DNA from: Cordia subcordata
Lineage: Eukaryota > Streptophyta > Magnoliopsida > Boraginales > Cordiaceae
Length of the DNA stretch: 64,000 bases
Direction of reading: 5' to 3'
Assembly (NCBI GenBank): GCA_028554755.1
Contig: JAPTOF010000001.1
Location: 9,653,001 to 9,717,000, forward strand
Numbering within the stretch: position 1 is the first letter of the stretch; the number at the start of each line of letters is the position of its first letter. Shown one piece after another: positions 52,901 to 61,900 of the stretch. A program made the position numbers and the translations under genes. The notes under the pieces are model-generated. The model had not been told where the DNA came from, searched no databases, and saw only the letters and a list, made by a program, of their open reading frames with translations.

Positions 52901-55900
52901 TAAAACCTTCAGAACTGATAATGGAGGTGAATTTGTTAATCATAAATTTCAGATATATTTGCAATCTCTTGGCACTATTCATCAAACTTCCTGTCCTCAC
53001 ACACCTCAGCAAAATGGGAAGGTGGAGAGGAAACATTTACATCTTATAGAGACTACTCTAGCTTTGCTAAATCATAGTAAAATGCCAGTATAATGCAATT
53101 CCTGATTACAGTTTTCTTAGGGTATTTGGCTGTTTATGCTACCCCTGGTTAAGACCTTACACCTCTCATAAACTTGAGAATAGGTCTAAACCTTGTGTTT
53201 TTCTTGGATACTCATCTACTACAAAGGGGTACAAGTGCTTGGACATTAGCACAAATAGGGTGTACATGTCTAGACATGTTAAATTCATTGAACATACTTT
53301 TCCTTTTAGCATTGCTTCCACTTCTCCTATCTCTGCCAGTATTTTTCCTCCCATTTTTCACAGTACTTCCTCTCCTGAATCATCAAATTTTTCAGGACTT
53401 ATTCCACTTACATCTAGTTCATTATCACCACTAGAAGAGCATGATTCTCTTCCTTCTAGTGTTTCTCTACCTACTCAGGTATCTTCAACATCACATAGTC
53501 AGTCACAATATTCTGCTCAATCTTCATCATCTAATATTCAAGCATCATCTAATGTTCAGTCTTCCTCTTCTCCAGTTTCTCAATCATCTGCAGCATCTGC
53601 ATCATCTAATGATTAGTCTTTTTCTCCTCTTCTCACAAATACTCATCCTATGTTAACTAGGTCTAAAACAGGCTCTTTGCCACCTCCATTATACCAGTTA
53701 CATTCCACTACCATGACTGTAACTGATACTGAACCTATCTCTTATAAAGAGGCTGCAAAAGTGCCTTGTTGGCAACAGGCTATGATAGAGGAATTTGAAG
53801 CTCTTATGAAACAACGGACTTGGGTCTTAGTTCCTCCACTATCTGATAGGCAACCAATTGGCTGCAAGTGGGTGTACAAGATAAAAAGGAGAGCTGATGG
53901 ATCAATTGCCAGGTTCAAGGCCAGATTAGTGGCCAAAGGCTTTCATCAAGAAGCAGGCTTGGACTATGAAGAAACCTTCAGTCCAGTGGTTAAACCACCT
54001 ACTATTAGGACTGTTCTAAGTCTTGCTTTACATTTTGGGTGGTCCTTACATCAATTGGACATCTTAAATGCCTTTTTGCATGGAGATTTGGATGAAGTGG
54101 TATATATGCAACAACCACAAGGGTTTCAAGATCCTTCAACACCTGAACATGTTTGCAAGCTTCAAAAGTCCTTGTATGGACTAAAACAAGCACCAAGGGC
54201 TTGGTATTCTACGCTTTCTAATTTTCTTGTTAGTCAGGGATTTACTACAACTCCAGCAGATACTTCTTTGTTCATTAAGAAAACTCCTATAGCAACTGTC
54301 ATCCTTCTTGTGTATGTGGATGACATAATCATCACTAGTTCTTCTTCTGATGCTATTTCTTCTTTGATTTCTGCTATAGGTTCTCAGTTTTCCGTGAAGT
54401 ATTTAGGGACTCTTTCCTATTTTGTTTGGTTTGGAAATGGATTCTTTTACATCAAACAAAATATGCAAGGAAGCTTTTACAAAAGGCAGGTATGGTGGAC
54501 TGTAAACCTGCTGCAACTCCAACCATTTCTAAATATACAAAAGGTTCCATTGATAGTCATTTACCTTTTGCAAATCCTACTTTATTCAGAAGCTTGGTTG
54601 GTGCCTTGCAATATCTTACAGTCACAAGGCCAGAACTTCAGTATGCAGTTAATACAGTTTGCTAGAGTATGCATGCTCCTACAAATTCTGATTTTGCAGC
54701 AGTTAAGAGAATTCTTAGGTTTGTTAAGGGTACAATCACACAGGCACTGTTTTTACTCCTAGACCACTTCATCTTCATGCCTATTCTGATAGTGATTGGG
54801 CCAGTGACCTTTTGGACAGGAAATCTACCACAGGTTACTGTGTCTTTTTGGGACAAAATTCGATTTCTTGGTGTTATAAGAAACAGCCTACTATTGCTGT
54901 GTCCTCTCAAGCAGTATAGATCTATGGCTCAGACTGCTACAGAAATTACATGGCTCAAATATCTATTATCTGTTCTGCATATTCCAATTTCTATGCCTAC
55001 TCTTGCTTGTGACAATCTATCTGCCTTAGCTCTAGCATCAAATCCTGTATTTCATGCTAGAACTAAACATATAGAATTGGATTATCATTATATAAGAGAG
55101 CAGGTGGTTTCTAAAAAGTTGCAAGTCATCTATCTTTCTTCTACAGAGCAGCCAGCAGATCTGTTTACTAAAGCTCTCTCTACACAGCAGTTTGGATATC
55201 TTCTTAGCAAGCTTCCTTTGGCTCAGACCAGAGTTCAGCTTGAGGGGGGATGTTAGAGTACAGGGTTATATTTGTAATATTGTTAGTTAGTTATAGAGAG
55301 TTAGTTAGAAGAGCATTTGACAGCTCAGCATTAGTTAGATATAAGACAGTTTTTACTAACTTTCTAGTAGGAGTTGTTGTCTATAAATACTAAGCACTGT
55401 AATCATTTTTCAGTAAAATGAAAGATCTTTCTTTTCTCTCAAGTTAACAATTTATACCTTACAGACTAAATAACAATCTTAATTAATTGAACTTAGTTTG
55501 GTGTCTAGAGTTTTAATCATAGTATTGGAAGGACACCTAGTTTGGTGTGTAGAGTTTAATCATAGTATTGGAAGGAGCTATTGTTGTAACATCTATGAAC
55601 CTTATTACTAATACTGTCATGCTAGTTTTGTCATACTTCCCTACATGTAGAGCGTCAATATGTTGCATTTGAAAAGTTACAGATACTTCCTTTTCTGTCT
55701 CGCGAACATTGCTGAGCATAATATTCTAAATTTGCAATAAAAAAAGTGTACAGGCCATCTTCTGGTAATTTGATAAAGTTGTATGCCAATTAATTGGGTG
55801 ACAAGGTCTATGGGACAAAAGGTGACAGGAGAGCTTTTTCTTTTCCTTTGCTTGCATTGCTGAGTATAGCAAATGAAGAAACAAGAAGATGAAGTCAGAA

Positions 55901-58900
55901 TAGTATGCTATGAGAAGCATACTTCTTCAACAAAATTTTCAATTCTTCTCCATGAGTTCTTTTGCCTTTTGATGAATTCCAGATCCCAATTCAAACAAAA
56001 AAAAGGGTCTTGTTTTGGCCATGTATTGCCTTTACCATATAATATAATCTAAGTCCTTAAATGCATCTATTTCTTTACTTATTTCCGCCAGTTTGCCTCC
56101 TTCAAGCTCCCCCATCCTCCTATTTATGTGTACAAACAGATGTTATTCTGAAATCATTAATACTAATATTTCATACTCTGAGGAAATTTTGACTTCTGTT
56201 CATGGGGATCTACTCATGATATGACATAGATCATCTCGTGAAAACAGTGTGAGGGAGGCTTTTCAGGATGCAGCTTACGAAGAAAGAGTTTCTGCATATC
56301 CAGTTACTAGATTACTATTGTTTTCTTAATTAATCTGTTATACAAGGTTCCTTTGAGCTTATCATATTAGGTCCCACCTTTGGCTAGTTCAGTTTGATCC
56401 AGTTTAACAACTGACATGGAAATACATGAAGCTAGATAGCCAAGTGAACTGTGTGTTTTCCTTTGTTTCTCTTTTCCTTTTCAGGAGGGTAATGGCTTGA
56501 GGTCAACAATTCTGGTTAATTAGCTGTCAATATGTAGATTGTTAATTTTGTACCATGGTGTCTCCATTTTCCCTTTCTTGTTGACTATCTTTATGCAATT
56601 TCTATTTTTTCCTTGTTGCAGGATCTTTTCATTCAAAGTTTGCAATCAGTGGGAATATACGCTGAAAGCCTTCAAAAATTGCTTGAGGTATTAATTTAGA
56701 ATATAAAAGGCATTTATTTCTTGCAAAATATTTTTATAATGGTATGATTTCTGACTTCCAGATATAATATTTTCTCGATCTATTTATTACTGCCAGAACA
56801 GGTTGAATTAATTTTCTTCTTCCAAGCCAAGGCATTTTAACATGTCCTTTTGTTTACCCAATTTTGCTTATTAATGAACCTGTCTAGAAAATACGGGGCC
56901 ATTCTACTAGTGATGAAATTGTCCTTGAAGATTTCAACCTTCCTGGTTTAGCTGAGCTGAGAGGTCGCTGGCGTGGCTCCCTAGAGGCGAGAGGAGGTGG
57001 CAATGGAGACACTACGGTAAAATCCTGATGAAACTGTTGTTAGTGTTGTGGTTCTGTTGCTAGGATGTCACATGTCAAGGAGGCATTAAAAATGCGTATG
57101 TCATGCAAATTGCATAATTTTTGATACAGATATTTCTGAAAGGTGAATGCTAATACTAAATTCAGTTGCAAGTACCAACTGAAACTTCACCTGGTAGGCC
57201 ATCAATTTGGATTTGACCTCTATTAAATCTTTATTTCATTAATTGAAGTTGAACTTTTTGTATCCTGAAAATTAAGTGGTCGACAAGATCTGGACTGCAT
57301 AATGAGCATTTGCAGTCCATATCCCAAGGTCATTTATACAGCACGGGCACTATACATTTGTTTAAACTAAATCTCAAAAATCCCCAGCCATGGGGCCCCT
57401 GATCCCTCCCTAACACACCTGTAAGAGATAGAGAAAGAATGAGAATAATTACATATCATAATTTCCGCTCCTAAGTGATGTCAATAAAGGAACTCAACTA
57501 TTTAAGATTATCTGCTTAGCAGGAATCCTAACCATGACTCTTTTAAGTCTGACCATTGCCTACTCTGTGTACATTACAGGCAGATTTTGACTTTCAGGGC
57601 GAGGAATGGGAATGGGGAGCTTATACAACTCAGCGTGTACTTGCAGCTGGGGCATACAGTAATGATGATGGTCTGCGCCTTGATCAAATTTTCATCCAAA
57701 GAGATAATGCTACCATTCATGCTGATGGGACCTTGTTAGGGCCAAAGACCAATTTGCATTTTGCTGTGCTGAACTTTCCTGTTAGTCTAGTTCCTACTTT
57801 CGTTCAAGTTATTGAAACATCAGCTACAGAGGCTGTTCATTCTCTTCGTCAACTTTTAGCACCGATAAGGGGCATACTGCACATGGAAGGGGATCTTAGA
57901 GGAAATCTAGTTAAACCTGAATGTGATGTGCAAGTACGACTCCTCGATGGGGCCATAGGGGGAATTGATCTTGGTCGCGCGGAAGTTGTTGCTTCCCTTA
58001 CCTCAAGTAGCCGTTTCCTCTTTAATGCGAAATTTGAACCCATCATCCAAAATGGCCACGTCCACATTCAAGGAAGTATTCCCATAACCTTTACCCAGAA
58101 TAGTGTTTTGGAGGAAGAAAGTTTGGAAAGAGAAAGAAATGAAGCAACATGGATTCACAGTTGGGGCACAGAGAAGAATAATGGGCCTCCAGATGATGCC
58201 AGTGACAAGAAAGGCTCCAGAGAAAGAATTGAAGAGGGATGGGATTCTCAGTTGGCGGAAAGCCTCAAAGGTTTGAACTGGAACTTACTCGATGCAGGTG
58301 AAGTTAGGGTAGATGCTGATATCAAAGATGGTGGAATGATGTTGTTAACAGCATTATCTCCTTATGCCAACTGGCTCCATGGGAATGCTGAAGTAATGCT
58401 CCAGGTCAGTCTAGTACTCTAGTTGATAACATGCTGCATGTAACATTGAAGATTAGAGGTAGTGTCTATACATAACTTTATGTGGGGAGGAATTCTAGAA
58501 GCACGTCCAAAGAAAGTGTTTAACAGCTATCCTTAAGTATCCTATCTACTCTCTCCTTGTTTGTGACAATGTATTTTGGTTTATCTGCTAAAACAGGTTA
58601 GAGGCACCGTTGAACAGCCGGTGCTTGATGGATCAGCATATTTTCACCGGGGAACTGTGTCTTCACCTGTTCTGCGAAAACCAATCACAAATTTTGGTGG
58701 AACAGTTCTTGTGAACTCAAACAGGTTAAGCATCAGTTCCTTGGAAGGACGTGTAGGCAGAAAAGGGAAATTGTCTGTCAAAGGTAACCTGCCCCTTAGG
58801 GCAAGTGAATCATCTCTTGGTGATAAAATTGACATGAAATGTGAAGTCCTAGAAGTACGGGCAAAAAACATACTAAGGTATGTCTTTTTCTTATCTAGCT

Positions 58901-61900
58901 TGATAATTGTAAAGTTAGCTATATAATTGTTGTGGAGGTATTTTCCATTAGTGACCAATGTGGGTTCCTTGCTCGTCCATAAGATCCTTATTTTATTTGT
59001 TCGCTATTCTTCTCTTTTTAGCAATGCCATTTTATTGTCCTTTTTATCTTCATGATTAAAAACTTACTTTTCTTGAACAGCGGTCAAGTTGATACACAGC
59101 TCCAAATTAGTAGATCAATATTACAACCAAATATTTCTGGGCAGATAAAGTTGAGTCATGGTGAAGCATATCTGCCACACGACAAAGGTAATGGAGCAGC
59201 TCCTCTTACCAGAGAGATATCAAATCAATCAGATGTTCCTGGAAGTTACAATCGTGTGGTTGCATCAAAATATGTTTCGCGCTTTCTCAATCTAAAACCA
59301 GCCGCTTCGAGTATTCCATATCATCAACCTTCAGGTAATCTTGTTGGCACTGAAAATACAACTACTTTTTTCTCTGGATAATGCTCTGACAGTGTCCATA
59401 TTAGTTCCTTTTAACTCCTTTTAGTGGAATGCTCTATGGTTGACTTTGCAAGATTTGTCCAAAGCTACAGTCACTATGTCAAAGGCTAATTGTTCTTTTC
59501 TTTTTACTTCAGAGAAAATTTACTTTGAAGGCTTGATGTCAAAATTTTACACTGAATAGCAAGCTAGCATGCTGTATAAATGAGAAGTCCTTCTTTCTGA
59601 AAGAATTACATTAATATGCAACAAGGGAGTGCAAGGAGGAACCCAAAAATATTTACATTAGCAACTCAAGTTATCTATACGTTTTTTAATACTGTTTACA
59701 TCAACTATACAAGAGCCCCTCGTCCAAAAACAAATGTTATGTAGCAAACAGGTTTTCTAGAAGAGGAGAGAAGATTCCTTCCGTTCAAAAGCTTTTCTCT
59801 TCTTCTCTTTCTAAGATTCCAAATGATAGCAAGAGAGATCATGCAAATCATTTTTTTCTTATGTTTAGATGTCTTGAGCCCAGTCCAAGTTCAGATAGGA
59901 GAGCACTCCTTCTCCTGAAGTTACGCGGTCATTTTGTCGAGTTCCTTCGACATGGTTCTCTCAAGCGCCCTAGTATACTTTACTTGTTTCACTTGTGTCG
60001 GTTTGGGGTATGATCAGTTCACCAGCAGGATTGCCATCTTAATTTGGAAGTTTTTTCTAGGAAGTTTCAACCTTGTTGACTATGACGATGGTCGCGACTA
60101 TAAACAAACTTTTGACAATGGCAGGGCGGTACGCTCTACTTTCTCGCGACCGCTACTCTAATCAAAAGACTAAAGGCCATTACTAATCTCTTCACAAAAA
60201 GACTTTGAAGCAACCTATTGGACCCCTATGAATTATAAGGCATCTTCTATAGACCTTTAGCCTACATGCATCTAAGCGGAAAGTGTTCTATCATCTCCAA
60301 ATTCTCTTTGCAAATTTAACATCTGCCAACAACAACTTGCCCATCTTTTTGGAGATTGTATTGTTAAGATTCTTTCTCAAGCAAAAAGGGCAACTTTAGT
60401 TGGGGTAAACGACTTTCAAATATCTTTCTACGGGAACTCAACATGGTTACAAGGTTAGACTACATCAACAAGAGCTCTATAGAAAGATTTTACCCTGGAA
60501 CAGTCACTTCTAGCCAAATTCCATTTGACCTTCTCCTCCCTTTCTTAAATAAAGCCAAATTGTTTTGTAAACCAAAGAAATTAGTAAATTCTTTCACTTC
60601 CCAGTATTTAGCCTCTCTTGTGAAATTCGCATCCCAAATTCCCAATCATAACTTCTATCCACCTATTGCATGTTAGAGCCAATTATGACATGTCTATCTC
60701 TACCTAAGGAAAAAATAGTCGGGAAAAGACCCTTTGAAGTGGAAGAAGAAGCATCCCAATTGACAAACCAAAGGAAGACCCTTTCTCTATTACCCACTTC
60801 AAAGGAAATGTGATTCATAAAAAGCTTCGAACCTTCTACAATGTCCTTCCGAAGGTGTGAAGTCCTTATAAGAAAATTATTTTAGATGCATCTACGATGT
60901 TCATTGAATGTGGACAAGTAACTAAGACACAAATGTGAAAGTTTCTGATAATATATGTTGGCTTATCTAGAGCACTTGAATTGTCTATCATAGTTTGCTT
61001 TCGGGAACCTAGTGATTAAGTTTTGTTTATTGAGTTACCATCTTATCTAAAAGTTTAAGTTTGTACAAAAGGGTTTGTTGCTTTTATTTATTGTGTTTAA
61101 CATGTCACGTCATGTGTGGACGTGATTTTTTACGCCTTCTATGTGAATAAATGTTTTAAATGTGTGTAAGTGAGTTTCAAACCCAGACTTCGGCTCTAAA
61201 ACCATATTGAGTTGCCACCTCATTAAAAGTTTAAGGTTACAGAGAGGGGTTTGTTTTTATTTATTGTGCCAATGTCCATTTAAGTTTCTTCATTTTCTCA
61301 AGCTTCATTTGTTTTGGAATATTTATCTAACTTCTTATCCTGGTTTTGCAATTGTAACTAATGTACACCAAGGTGGTTGAGCTCCTGTTTAAGTATTAGA
61401 AGAGCCTGTGTACTTTGGGGTTTGGACAAGAGATCTATGTAATTTTAACCTACTTCACTAAATGGGGATGGAAGTTCCCTCCATCCGGAAAAGATAAGAG
61501 ATATTTGCTAATTTTGTTTGTCCAAAATAGTGGACACTTTGATTTCAAAAGATGAATATTCTTTCTAATGTCTTATTCTACCCATATTCAATGTTTTCAT
61601 ACCACAGCTTCTACTTTGATTTTTAATGTGAAGTAGCATAAAAAGGAAGAGTGAGAGGCAGCATAGATTCCATGATGAGATCAAAGATTTTTTCTTCATA
61701 ACCATTGAAAAGAACACTGGCCAATTTACTAAGTTTTCCTATGCGCCTGCAGATCCTACTAAAAAGATGAACAAATTATTTCACACGCTTAACTATTTTG
61801 ACTCATCTCACCATTCATGCCTATCAGTGAAAGATTGTGTATTTTCATTGTGCCTGTAAACATGCAACATATTATTCACTTTAAATGTTAAAATCTTGGT

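Larger units (their letters stand above)
50487..55449 (+). mobile_element. Ty1/copia element 3 in TIC236 intron 14
   Basis: The 4963-bp element has LTRs of 199 bp (50487-50685 and 55251-55449). It is flanked by ATTTA (50482-50486 and 55450-55454). The primer site begins TGGTATCAAGAGC, and a polypurine tract, GAGGGGGGA, ends at 55250. Gag, protease, integrase, reverse transcriptase and RNase H follow in copia order, in the host sense orientation. It is the same family as copia-2 by LTR ends and protein similarity. Confidence 0.96.

Noticed and set aside
59934..60161. 75-codon open frame in intron 19
   Set aside because: It is read from decayed organellar rRNA sequence, so it is not protein coding.
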